Assembly (NCBI GenBank): GCA_902774115.1
Contig: CACYHH010000005.1
Location: 62,001-126,000 of the forward strand
Source of the DNA: an uncultured Spirochaetales bacterium
GTDB lineage: Bacteria > UBP6 > UBA1177
Direction: 5' to 3'
Length of the DNA stretch: 64,000 bases
Part shown: one piece after another, positions 16,664 through 24,187 of the stretch
Numbering within the stretch: position 1 is the stretch's first letter
Layout of the letters: every line of letters starts with the position of its first letter
Made by a program: the position numbers and the translations under genes
The notes under the pieces: generated by a model
Told to the model about the DNA's origin: nothing
Databases searched by the model: none
Seen by the model: the letters and a program-made list of their open reading frames with translations, nothing else

Positions 16664-17539
16664 TCACTCCTTTTTAGTCTCGAAAACAAAAGTTTTAACG
16701 AACGGAAAGGCTTTTCCTCTTTTAGTGGGAGGAAATTTGATTTTCTCTACTTCTGCGGCAATACACTTTGCAACATTTGTGCTGTTCAAAGTACTTTTCC
16801 CTATCATCGCAGAGCCAATCACAGAACCTGTTTTTGAAACAACGAATTCTATATCGATTCTTCCAGCAAGATTGGGGTTTTTCTCAAGTTCCATTTCATA
16901 ACATTTTCTGATTTTTGAAAAATTTCTGCTGATACCATCTTCCACCAAAGCAACCTCATCCGGCATCATAACAATAGCTTTTCCTCCGCCTAAATACACT
17001 CTGTTATCAGCTTTTTCAGCTGTTCTCACGCATCTCGCATATAACTTGCCGCTTTTGCCGAGATTACCGATCATACCGCTGTAATAAACAGCCCCCCAGA
17101 CACTGTTGGTATCATTTGAAAGCACGGATGAAGACCATAGTCCAACATAATCAGGATCACCAAATACACTATAAAATCCATTGTTTTTCATTCTCTCGCA
17201 GTTGCACGAACCATTAGGATTTTTGCAATCTGACGAAAGGCAGCTGCTTTTTTCGCTCACTTTGCATTCGCCGCCGAACTTGGTTTTGGAACAGTTGACT
17301 ATACTTTCTCTGAGCTCGTCAATATTCGGAAGTCTCCAGTCCTTGAAACCGCCGTCAGATACATTTTTGCAATAATCCAAAGCTCCTTTCCAATCCAATT
17401 TTTCTTGGGAAATATTTGACCACTGCAAATGTGTCGCATTGTTTTCCTCCGGCTTTCCATCCGTTTTGTCAGCCTCTGCAAAAAGCACAGCCGTAAAAAA
17501 CACCACAGTTAAAAGAATGAGAAACAAATATTTTTTCAT
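16664..17539 (-). CDS. Secreted DUF1566 protein fused to AgmX/PglI-type C-terminal tail
   Basis: This 291-residue protein has a cleavable signal peptide (about 1-22, ending VLFA-EA) rather than a lipobox. Residues about 35-180 are a DUF1566 domain: LDYCKNVSDGGFKDWRLPNIDELRESI, a cysteine-rich insertion (CKVSEKSSC, CKNPNGSCNC), VGLWSSSV and LYARCVR. Residues about 205-291 match the AgmX/PglI C-terminal tail: IRKCYEMELEKNPNLAG, IDIEFVVSKTGSVIG, STLNSTNVAKCI and KIKFPPTKRGKAFP, with two cysteines in the expected places. That tail is known from myxobacterial gliding and TonB-like proteins. The fusion is not one I know. GAGGTG precedes the ATG. Confidence 0.8.
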   Translation of the reverse strand: MKKYLFLILLTVVFFTAVLFAEADKTDGKPEENNATHLQWSNISQEKLDWKGALDYCKNVSDGGFKDWRLPNIDELRESIVNCSKTKFGGECKVSEKSSCLSSDCKNPNGSCNCERMKNNGFYSVFGDPDYVGLWSSSVLSNDTNSVWGAVYYSGMIGNLGKSGKLYARCVRTAEKADNRVYLGGGKAIVMMPDEVALVEDGISRNFSKIRKCYEMELEKNPNLAGRIDIEFVVSKTGSVIGSAMIGKSTLNSTNVAKCIAAEVEKIKFPPTKRGKAFPFVKTFVFETKKE

Positions 17540-17602
17540 AGGACACCTCGTCAGATATTATTCTTTAAACATCACTTTCAAAAGACAGAAACTTTGACTT
17601 TC

Positions 17603-18541
17603 TCACAATTTCTTCCAGCAGCGTTTTTTAAGGAAATTTTTAATAATTTCAATGTTTTCGCCCTCGTAAAAAGCAACAAGGAGTTTTTTGAATTCCGGCA
17701 CTTCCTTTTCCGGGATGACAAGCAGTCCGAGCCCGTGAGAAATGATGTAATGATTTGCAAAAATCACGGATGCGCGTTTGTTGCCGTCGGTAAAAATCTG
17801 TGTTTTCATGCAATAGATGCAAAGTTCAACAGCAATATCAATTTCATCCTGCTTTGAAGCAAGTATTTCGGCAATCCGCTCTTTCACAACTGATTCTACA
17901 GGTATCGGCGGAATGTAGGAGCTGCCGCCTATAGTCACCGGAATCCCGCGGATACGACCAGCATCAAAGAAAAAACCTTCATTCACAAGGCGCGCGATAT
18001 GACAGAGCAGATAATAATCCGTTTTGCTCTGGATGACATTGCGGTCGAGAATAAACTCCCATGCGTGCTTCAAATTAAGAATTTTCTGCACATCTGTCGC
18101 CGTCATGCCTGAAACTTTGCCGTTTTCAATGATTTCTTCTGTTTGCGGAAATGATGTCGCGACTCCTTCAAGAACTGCCTGATCGTAAATGTTGGCTTTC
18201 ATATTCACACGGGCGAAATCAAGGTTTTTCTGCACTGAAAGCGGGAGCTCGTTATCTTCGTATCCGAGTTCGGCAAGCTTTTTATCGATGTGACGCATCT
18301 GTTTTTTGAGCTCTCGGGCTTCTTTTGTATTCCGCAGAAGAAGCTGAAAAAGCTCGTCGGAATAAGCTCCGACATAAGTCGATGTAATCCTGCTGCCGAC
18401 ACGCTTCCGCACATATATATAGCTTCCGCTTGACGACTTTTTAATTTCGGGTGTTCCGTCGTAAGGCAGAAGATTCAACCGTGCCTGACATTCTCCTTTT
18501 TGCTGCAGCAGAATCCTTATTTCATCCAAAGTTTCACTCAT
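17603..18541 (-). CDS. Fic-family protein with altered catalytic motif
   Basis: This 312-residue protein has a helical N-terminal region (about 1-110) and a Fic domain (about 150-285). Fic enzymes usually move AMP from ATP onto hydroxyl groups of target proteins through HPFxxGNGRxxR. Here the motif reads TQIFTDGNKRAS (247-258): the P-loop DGNKR is kept, but the catalytic His is Gln248. Fic proteins with Q in this place exist as a clade, and their activity is uncertain. An inhibitory-helix-like stretch AVLEGVAT (122-129) retains the Glu-Gly but not the usual Ser/Thr. AAGGAG precedes the ATG. A palindrome-bracketed promoter lies directly upstream. Confidence 0.85.
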   Translation of the reverse strand: MSETLDEIRILLQQKGECQARLNLLPYDGTPEIKKSSSGSYIYVRKRVGSRITSTYVGAYSDELFQLLLRNTKEARELKKQMRHIDKKLAELGYEDNELPLSVQKNLDFARVNMKANIYDQAVLEGVATSFPQTEEIIENGKVSGMTATDVQKILNLKHAWEFILDRNVIQSKTDYYLLCHIARLVNEGFFFDAGRIRGIPVTIGGSSYIPPIPVESVVKERIAEILASKQDEIDIAVELCIYCMKTQIFTDGNKRASVIFANHYIISHGLGLLVIPEKEVPEFKKLLVAFYEGENIEIIKNFLKKRCWKKL

Positions 18542-18551
18542 CGCGCTCTCC

Positions 18552-18597
18552 TTTTAGGGAACATTTTGCAGTTTTTATATCAAAAAGTTCCCTAAAA
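18552..18597. repeat. Perfect 11-bp inverted repeat bracketing the fic promoter
   Basis: TTTTAGGGAAC (18552-18562) and GTTCCCTAAAA (18587-18597) are perfect reverse complements, 24 bases apart. On the minus strand one arm lies in the promoter spacer and the other overlaps the fic ribosome site, an arrangement expected of a two-site operator or a leader hairpin. Confidence 0.7.
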
Positions 18598-18602
18598 AGC
18601 AA
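18574..18602 (-). promoter_or_regulatory. Candidate promoter of the fic gene
   Basis: On the minus strand TTGCTT (18597-18602) and TATAAA (18574-18579) are separated by exactly 17 bases. Predicted initiation is about 27 bases before the fic ATG. The inverted repeat arms flank the -10 box. Confidence 0.6.
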
Positions 18603-18639
18603 TTTTTCTATTTAACTTGGGGATATTTATTTTTCACAG

Positions 18640-19146
18640 TTAAATGCAGTTGAGAAGGCCTTTCTTTTCGATGATGTCCTTCTGAACCGTCGAGAATTTT
18701 TTGAAGTGACCGGCAACTTTGCCGTTATCAAGGATCTCTCCCGATTCGATGTCGAAATCGAGAGTTTTGCCCGTTTCAAGCGCATCATCGGCAATGTCGA
18801 GGATCTCTATCATCGGGAAACCGGTGTTGATGATGTTTCTTTTGTAGATCGCGCCGAAAGATTTTGCTGCAACTCCCTGTAAATTCAGGGAAATAAAGCA
18901 GTCAACTGCCTGCTGGCGGCTGCTGCCGGCTCCGAAGTTTTCACCTGCGACAACGATCATTCCGGGTTTTACTTTTTTTGAAAAATCCTTGTAGCCTTCA
19001 AGGTTGTCGAGCGCGTACTGTCCCATCAGGTTGATGTCGACGATCGAAAGATACTTGTTGTGGAAAATCATATCGGTGTCGATATCGTTGATAAGTTTTC
19101 CTTCACCATCCTTCAAAACAAAAATTTCAGCCGTAATTTTTTTCAT
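18640..19146 (-). CDS. leuD: 3-isopropylmalate dehydratase small subunit-like (aconitase swivel domain)
   Basis: This 168-residue protein is the small swivel domain of the aconitase superfamily, of the short LeuD/homoaconitase type. Marks are the N-terminal DIDTDMIFHNKYL, the substrate-loop GENFGAGSSRQQAVDC and GVAAKSFGAIYKRNIINTGFPMIEI. With a LeuC-type Fe-S large subunit it would isomerise isopropylmalate in leucine synthesis, but no large-subunit gene is in the window; a related hydro-lyase (homoaconitate or dimethylmalate type) is possible. AGGAGG lies before the ATG. It appears monocistronic. Superfamily is certain, exact substrate is not. Confidence 0.8.
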   Translation of the reverse strand: MKKITAEIFVLKDGEGKLINDIDTDMIFHNKYLSIVDINLMGQYALDNLEGYKDFSKKVKPGMIVVAGENFGAGSSRQQAVDCFISLNLQGVAAKSFGAIYKRNIINTGFPMIEILDIADDALETGKTLDFDIESGEILDNGKVAGHFKKFSTVQKDIIEKKGLLNCI

Positions 19147-19180
19147 TTTATCCTCCTGAAAACCTCTAATCTCTCTCCTG

Positions 19181-19220
19181 ACCTCACCCTTTTATTCCCT
19201 CTCCATTGTGGCGAGGGAAC
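19181..19220. repeat. CCTCACCC/GGCGAGGG interspersed palindrome, copy A
   Basis: The element reads ACCTCACCC, a short spacer, then a stem TTCCCTC-T-CC and GG-C-GAGGGAA around ATTGT. It lies in the divergent intergenic region between the leuD-like gene and cysS. Other copies are at 20821, 43793 and 63105. Confidence 0.72.
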
Positions 19221-19322
19221 GATTCGAGATATAGACGGGTCAAAAACCGCGGAATTATAATGGAACGGAGTTTTAAAAAAAGTTTTTAGTAATTTTCGTA
19301 ATATCTGTGATCCAAAGTTTTT

Positions 19323-19350
19323 TTGAACAAAAATATGTTTTGCGTATAAT
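19323..19350 (+). promoter_or_regulatory. Candidate promoter of cysS
   Basis: TTGAAC (19323-19328), a 16-base spacer and a perfect TATAAT (19345-19350). Initiation near 19357 would leave a leader of about 28 bases before the ATG at 19385 and rules out the further upstream in-frame codon at 19307 as the start. Confidence 0.62.
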
Positions 19351-19384
19351 ATTCCGCTTTTTAGGAACTTTGATGGAGATAAAA

Positions 19385-20818
19385 ATGCTTAGGATTTACA
19401 ATTCAATGAGTGAGAAAAAAGAGGATTTCGTTCCTTTGAACGGCAAAAACGTCGGCCTTTACGCCTGCGGAATGACTGTTTACGACAAACCGCACATCGG
19501 ACACGCAAGGAAGGAAGTCGCGATAGACCTCATCGTAAATTATCTTAAATATTCAGGATATTCAGTAACTTACGTCAGAAATTTCACCGATATCGATGAC
19601 AAGATAATTGCCCGCGCAAACGAAAGAGGGATCGACTTCCGCGCTTTGACTGAAGAAAATATCGAGGCTTTCTATAAAGCTATGGACGCTCTGGGACTTG
19701 CTCGTCCCGATGTCGAACCCAAGGCTACGATGCATATTCCCGAAATAATCTCGATGGTCCAGAAACTTGTTGACAAAGGTTTCGCATATCCGACATCCGA
19801 CGGCAGCGTCTATTTTGCAGTCGAAAAGTTCAAAGGCTACGGCAAACTGAGCGGCAGAAAGCTTGACGAAATGATAAGCGGAACCCGTTTCGACGTCGAA
19901 GAAAGCAAACAGAATCCGCTTGATTTTGCTCTCTGGAAAGCATCGAAGCCGGGTGAACCGAAGTGGGAAAGCCCGTGGGGCGAAGGAAGACCGGGCTGGC
20001 ACATCGAATGCAGCGCGATGAGCACGAAATATCTCGGCGAATCTTTCGATATCCACGCAGGCGGCAGAGACCTCATCTTCCCGCATCACGAAAACGAGAT
20101 CGCTCAGGCTGAATGCGCGACCGGCAAGCCTTTCGCAAAATACTGGGTACATAACGGTTTCCTTACCGTTGAAGGCGAAAAGATGAGCAAATCGCTCCAC
20201 AACTTCATCACGGTAGAGGACGCCCTCAAGCAGTATCACGCCGAAGTCCTGCGCTACTTCATGCTTTCGACGCACTACCGCACGCCGATCGACTTCTCGA
20301 TGGCGAATTTGAAAGATACCGAAAAGAAGATCTGCTACTTCTACAACACTCTGAAAACTTTGAACCAGTTCGCGGCAAAAGCTGCAAAACCGGTCAGAAA
20401 CGAAAAAGCAGCTGAATTTATTAACGAATTTAAAGAAGCTATGGATGACGACTTCAACAGCGCAAGAGTCGTCGCGGCGCTTTTCAACCTCTTCAAACAC
20501 TTGAACGAAGTCCTTGTTTCCAAAAAGACAAGACCGACTCCCGATGAATGCGCAGGCTTTGCGGAAGCAATCAAAGAAGTCGGCGGAGTTATGGGAGTCC
20601 TTCTCAGAGATCCTGATGAAATCACAAATGAAATCAAAGAGATACAGATAGTCCGCTACGGCATTTCGAAAGATGAAATCGAGGAAATCATAAACAAAAG
20701 AAAGGCTTACCGCGCCGAGAAAAATTTCGAAATGGCCGACAAAATGCGCGAAGAGCTTCTTGAAAAAGGAATTTCAATCCAGGATACTCCGAACGGAACC
20801 GAGTGGAGTTTCAACTGA
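19385..20818 (+). CDS. cysS: Cysteinyl-tRNA synthetase
   Basis: CysS charges tRNA-Cys in the cytoplasm. The protein is 477 residues from this start. Class I marks are PHIGHAR (HIGH) and GEKMSKS (KMSKS). Zinc ligands are visible in YACGMTVYD, HIECSAMS and HHENEIAQAE. The C-terminal anticodon-binding helical region includes KNFEMADKMREELL. A longer frame begins upstream, but GGAG at 19376-19379 and the predicted promoter support the ATG at 19385, which gives the family-typical MLRIYNS start. Identification is firm. Confidence 0.96.
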   Translation: MLRIYNSMSEKKEDFVPLNGKNVGLYACGMTVYDKPHIGHARKEVAIDLIVNYLKYSGYSVTYVRNFTDIDDKIIARANERGIDFRALTEENIEAFYKAMDALGLARPDVEPKATMHIPEIISMVQKLVDKGFAYPTSDGSVYFAVEKFKGYGKLSGRKLDEMISGTRFDVEESKQNPLDFALWKASKPGEPKWESPWGEGRPGWHIECSAMSTKYLGESFDIHAGGRDLIFPHHENEIAQAECATGKPFAKYWVHNGFLTVEGEKMSKSLHNFITVEDALKQYHAEVLRYFMLSTHYRTPIDFSMANLKDTEKKICYFYNTLKTLNQFAAKAAKPVRNEKAAEFINEFKEAMDDDFNSARVVAALFNLFKHLNEVLVSKKTRPTPDECAGFAEAIKEVGGVMGVLLRDPDEITNEIKEIQIVRYGISKDEIEEIINKRKAYRAEKNFEMADKMREELLEKGISIQDTPNGTEWSFN

Positions 20819-20820
20819 TT

Positions 20821-20860
20821 GACCTCACCCTTGGCCCCTCTCCAGTGTGGCGAGGGGGAA
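20821..20860. repeat. CCTCACCC/GGCGAGGG interspersed palindrome, copy B
   Basis: GACCTCACCC, then CCCCTCTCC and GGCGAGGGGG around AGTGT form a stem. A second half-copy, GGCGAGGGG, follows at about 20865-20873. It begins right after the cysS stop codon and could double as a transcription terminator stem. Confidence 0.75.
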
Positions 20861-20988
20861 TTACGGCGAGGGGAAAATTGGTAAAAAAATATTTTTTGAT
20901 TTTGAGTCAGAAAAATCGAAGGTAAGTGGAACTAAATAAACGTGAGAGTTTTTTGCAGTTTGAGTAACTTTTTTTGATGGAGATCAAA

Positions 20989-22419
20989 ATGAAGAAATTC
21001 ATGATTCTTTTCACGGTTTTGGCAATGTTCTTCCTTGTTTCGTGCAGCAACACGAGCGAAAAAAAGGAAACGGTTGACACCGGTGACACCCAGACCGATC
21101 CGACTGACACTGGCGATACGGGTGATACCGATACCGCAGAACCCACAAATCCGACCGATCCAACAGATTCTACGGAACCAACAGATCCGACAGAACCGAC
21201 TGATCCGGAAGAAGGCGGAAAGTGGGAAGCTAAGTACAAAAAGGCTGACGAGTACGCTGAAAAAGTTTCCGAAGATGTCGTTAATGCAAACAACGACCTC
21301 GGAATGAAGATATTCAGCAGGCTTGCGGCTGGTGAAGCAGGCAAAAACATGATGATCTCCCCGCTTTCGATCTCGATCGCGATGGCGATGGTCACAAACG
21401 GCGCAACGGATGAAAACCTTGATGAAATGAAAGAAGTCCTCGGTTTCGGTGAAATGGAACTTCCCGATGTCAACGAGCAGTTCTCGCAGCTTATTGCAAG
21501 CCTGGTGGAAGCCGACAAGGATCTGGTGCTTGAAATCGCGGACTCTGTCTGGATGGATGACGTTTTTGCACCTGATGTAAAGCAGGATTTTGTTGATGTT
21601 CTCACTGAATTTTATGACGCGGCGTTTTTTACCGAAGATTTTCAGGATGAAGCGACTGTCGGCAAGATCAATTCATGGGTTTCCGAAAAAACGCATGAAA
21701 AAATCGATAAAGTCATCGATGAGATAGGCCCGAACACGATCATGTACCTCATCAACGCGGTCTATTTCAAGGCTGCGTGGACGACTTCTTTCAATAAAGA
21801 GAGCACTTATGAAGGAACTTTCATGCTTTCAGACGGAAGTGAAGGCAAAGCGGACTACATGGGATTTTCCTACGATCAGGAAGTTCCTGATTTTTACAGC
21901 TATTCGTCAGACTGGGGCGATGAAAACGGCTATTCCGTTGTCAGACTTCCCTACGGACGCGGCGTTTTCGCTTTTTACGGCATAGTTCCGACTTATGACA
22001 ATAAATCAAATATCGACGATTTTATCGCAAAAATCGCTGAAAACGGCTTCGATTCATATATTTCGCAGCTTGAAGAACGCTCATTTCCGGTTCAGCTCCC
22101 GAAATACAAGTTCGCTTACGAAAAATCGCTTGTCGATGTTTTCAAAAGTCTCGGCATGGAAAAGGCTTTTGCCGAAGGTGCTCTTATGAATATTGCAGAA
22201 GAACCGCACGCTCCTTTCATTTCGGACATTTACCACAAGACATTTGTCGAAGTTAACGAAGAAGGAACTGAAGCTGCGGCAGTTACAGTGGTTGAAGTCG
22301 GCGAAAACGCGATGCCGAGCGGATTTTACGCAAACCGTCCGTTTGTATTTGTGATCCGCGATGACAGAACGGGATCAATTCTTTTCATCGGAAAAGTAGA
22401 AAATCCAAAAGCTGAATAA
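20989..22419 (+). CDS. Serpin-family protease inhibitor lipoprotein
   Basis: This 476-residue lipoprotein (lipobox LVSC, Cys 19) has a Thr/Asp/Pro-rich linker (about 25-75: DTGDT, then TEPTDPTEP) and a serpin domain of about 390 residues. Serpin marks are MMISPLSISIAMAMV, IADSVWMDD, INAVYFKAAW and the C-terminal FYANRPFVFVIRDDRTGSI. The reactive-loop hinge EEGTEAAAVT follows the small-residue consensus of inhibitory serpins, so suicide trapping of a serine or cysteine protease is expected. The P1 residue cannot be fixed; the loop runs to about VGENAMPSG. It would be anchored on the membrane, outside the cytoplasm. Start chosen at the third in-frame ATG, after GGAG in GATGGAGATCAAAATG. Confidence 0.92.
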   Translation: MKKFMILFTVLAMFFLVSCSNTSEKKETVDTGDTQTDPTDTGDTGDTDTAEPTNPTDPTDSTEPTDPTEPTDPEEGGKWEAKYKKADEYAEKVSEDVVNANNDLGMKIFSRLAAGEAGKNMMISPLSISIAMAMVTNGATDENLDEMKEVLGFGEMELPDVNEQFSQLIASLVEADKDLVLEIADSVWMDDVFAPDVKQDFVDVLTEFYDAAFFTEDFQDEATVGKINSWVSEKTHEKIDKVIDEIGPNTIMYLINAVYFKAAWTTSFNKESTYEGTFMLSDGSEGKADYMGFSYDQEVPDFYSYSSDWGDENGYSVVRLPYGRGVFAFYGIVPTYDNKSNIDDFIAKIAENGFDSYISQLEERSFPVQLPKYKFAYEKSLVDVFKSLGMEKAFAEGALMNIAEEPHAPFISDIYHKTFVEVNEEGTEAAAVTVVEVGENAMPSGFYANRPFVFVIRDDRTGSILFIGKVENPKAE

Positions 22420-22435
22420 TCTTTTTTATTGAGTT

Positions 22436-22510
22436 GTATTGCGCGCCGTGTTCGCGCCTTCACCGTTACGTCGTCACGTCGTTTCGTCGTCACGACGACA
22501 TGGCGCAAGA
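22436..22510. repeat. GC-bounded short-repeat element between convergent genes
   Basis: Between the serpin and the convergent lipoprotein, TTGCGC and GCGCAA form the outer arms of an inverted repeat. Inside are repeats of CGTCGTCACGTCG type, including the hairpin TCGTCG-TCA-CGACGA. A similarly built element with different words is at 24889-24972. Confidence 0.5.
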
Positions 22511-22516
22511 TAGTAA

Positions 22517-23278
22517 TTAAATATTGATTGTCGTATTCTGAATGACAAGGCAGCTGCCGCCTTCAACGGGTTCTGATTTGAATCTGTCACTTTCCGAATC
22601 GTATTCTCTTGTAACCTGAATGAGTTTTATATTTTCAAGTGTGACGTTCAGAGAGCCTGAATCGTAAGAGAACGAGTTTACCGTCATTGTTCCGCTCTCG
22701 GGGTAGTAGTATTTTCCTGCGCCTTCGAAGTAGCCTTCGTTGTCATAAACGATGTCTTCGTAGACAATGATGCACTGAGCGCATGAGCTGTAGGAAACAT
22801 TGTAGCCTTCGGTAAGGTCATAGACACCGGTCGCGGTTTCGCTGTAAATCTCGAAATCTATCTCGTCCATAGTTGCGCTGCCTGTTCCCGGTTGATAACT
22901 GCCGGAATAGTATGCGTAGCTGTCCATCAATCCGTCTGTTTTCATCTGACCGATGGTAATAACAGGGCAGTCGCCGGGGTCGATATTCGTCGGCTCGGTA
23001 GGCTCAGTGGGTTCAGTAGGCTCTGTAGGCTCAGTTGGTTCGGTTGGTTCTGTCGGATCAGTAGGCTCTGTGGGATTTGTCGGTTCTGTTGGATCGGTAT
23101 TATCAGTATCAGGTATTTCGGAATCCGTTATATCATTATCCGAAGTGTTTTCTGTGTCGGCGTTTGTGTCGGTATCGCCGGTATCGGCTGCGGTATCGTC
23201 TTTGTCATCGTCACTGCCGCACGCAGCAAAGAAAAGAAGCGAAAAAATCAAAACTGCAATAAGTGAAAATCTTTTCAT
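22517..23278 (-). CDS. Lipoprotein with TEP-repeat stalk
   Basis: This 253-residue lipoprotein (lipobox FAAC, Cys 20) has an acidic region (about 22-62) and a stalk of tandem TEP/TDP tripeptides (about 63-98) encoded by a degenerate 9-base repeat at about 22983-23090. A C-terminal domain of about 155 residues starts at PVITIGQMKTDG and is rich in Tyr, Ser and Gly (SYAYYSGSYQPGTGSATMDEI), with a cysteine pair SSCAQC; it looks beta-rich. Function is unknown. AGGAGG precedes the ATG. The stalk would hold the domain away from the membrane. Confidence 0.78.
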   Translation of the reverse strand: MKRFSLIAVLIFSLLFFAACGSDDDKDDTAADTGDTDTNADTENTSDNDITDSEIPDTDNTDPTEPTNPTEPTDPTEPTEPTEPTEPTEPTEPTEPTNIDPGDCPVITIGQMKTDGLMDSYAYYSGSYQPGTGSATMDEIDFEIYSETATGVYDLTEGYNVSYSSCAQCIIVYEDIVYDNEGYFEGAGKYYYPESGTMTVNSFSYDSGSLNVTLENIKLIQVTREYDSESDRFKSEPVEGGSCLVIQNTTINI

Positions 23279-23292
23279 GAAATCCTCCTTAA

Positions 23293-23320
23293 GTAAAAAA
23301 AAGACCCTCCGAAGAGGGCC
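23293..23320 (-). terminator. Intrinsic terminator after the ferredoxin gene
   Basis: On the minus strand GGCCCTC and GAGGGTC form a 7-bp stem (one G-U pair) closed by a TTCG tetraloop, followed by a run of T. It lies 22 bases after the ferredoxin stop and before the start of the next minus-strand gene. Confidence 0.85.
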
Positions 23321-23342
23321 TAAAAAAATGAGCTTTTCGGAA

Positions 23343-23507
23343 TTAAGCCTTAATAGCTTCTACCGGACAGCCGTCTTCACATGCGCCGCAGTCAACGCAA
23401 GCGTCTGTTACTTCGTAGCCGCCGTCTTTTTCGATGATAGCTTCTACCGGGCAGGTTCCAGCGCAAGCGCCGCATTTTACGCAAACATCTTGATTAATCT
23501 TGTGCAT
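23343..23507 (-). CDS. Small 2[4Fe-4S] ferredoxin
   Basis: This is a 54-residue clostridial-type ferredoxin. It has two CxxCxxCxxxCP motifs: CVKCGACAGTCP (9-20) and CVDCGACEDGCP (37-48), in two near-identical halves each ending PVEAI. All eight cluster ligands are present, so it should carry two [4Fe-4S] clusters and serve as a low-potential electron carrier in the cytoplasm. GAGGAG lies about 7 bases before the ATG. The gene is a single unit with its own terminator at 23293-23320. Identification is firm despite the short length. Confidence 0.96.
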   Translation of the reverse strand: MHKINQDVCVKCGACAGTCPVEAIIEKDGGYEVTDACVDCGACEDGCPVEAIKA

Positions 23508-23588
23508 TTTTTTCTCCTCGTACCGTGTTAATAAACGCTAAAAAGCCCTTATTTTTAGTTTGTGAACGGGTTTTTGTCAAGGAAAAAC

Positions 23589-24128
23589 TCAGTGTATCCT
23601 GATTTCTCTGATCCGCTGAAGAAAGTTTTCTATCTGCGTCGATTCGCTGACTCCGGTTTTGCACCATATCGCGAAGTGTTCGCAGTTGTTTGTCGCGATG
23701 TTGTAATTCCTTTCTCCGAGGCGGCTTTCGGCGCGCTGAACCGTCTCTTCCGGAGAATAAATGTGATAGTTGCTGTTTCCGAGCAGGGCGATGAGAAGTT
23801 TGGAAACGTTTATTCCGAACGGGGTTATGATGTCGAATATTTTTACCTGATTTTTCCTGATGAATTTGTCGAAATCGATGACGAAAAGGTATTCCGAATC
23901 TTCTTTAAACGCTTTCAGAGTCGTTCTGTGAATGACGATGTTCGTGCCGAAATCGCCCGACGGATCGGCATAGTGGATCATCCCACCGTTTCCTGTGTAG
24001 ATTCCGTAGTGGTCGTAGAGACCGCGCATTCTGTGGACTCCGACAACGTCTCCGAACCGGATTTCGTTGTCTTTTACTACTCTTTTGATACCGTTTACGT
24101 TTTCGCGGTGCGGGACTAAATCTGTCAT
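23589..24128 (-). CDS. LRAT-like / NlpC-P60-superfamily acyltransferase-type protein
   Basis: This 179-residue protein matches the LRAT-domain family (permuted NlpC/P60 papain-like fold). The catalytic triad pattern is complete: HYGIYTGNGGMIHY gives His40 and His52, and NNCEHFAIWCKTG gives nucleophile Cys149. GD at 26-27 begins the domain. LRAT enzymes transfer acyl chains from phospholipids to small acceptors or hydrolyse them; bacterial members are of unknown substrate. There is no signal peptide; a moderately hydrophobic segment lies at about 98-117. Start chosen at the ATG after AGGAGG, 18 bases inside a longer frame. Confidence 0.85.
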   Translation of the reverse strand: MTDLVPHRENVNGIKRVVKDNEIRFGDVVGVHRMRGLYDHYGIYTGNGGMIHYADPSGDFGTNIVIHRTTLKAFKEDSEYLFVIDFDKFIRKNQVKIFDIITPFGINVSKLLIALLGNSNYHIYSPEETVQRAESRLGERNYNIATNNCEHFAIWCKTGVSESTQIENFLQRIREIRIH

Positions 24129-24187
24129 TTTTCCTCCTGAAAGCACGCTATTTTATAGGTTCATAATCAGAAAAATCAATATGAAAA

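Noticed and set aside
11611-18541. Prophage or integrative element
   Set aside because: The region has toxin-antitoxin-like and accessory genes but no integrase, attachment repeats or phage genes, and it includes malQ.
19562-20500. 312-codon open frame on the minus strand
   Set aside because: It is opposite cysS, which has complete class I synthetase motifs.
22953-23531. Open frame with a long SVGSVG repeat on the plus strand
   Set aside because: It is the mirror of the TEP stalk in the lipoprotein at 22517 and runs through the ferredoxin gene and its terminator.
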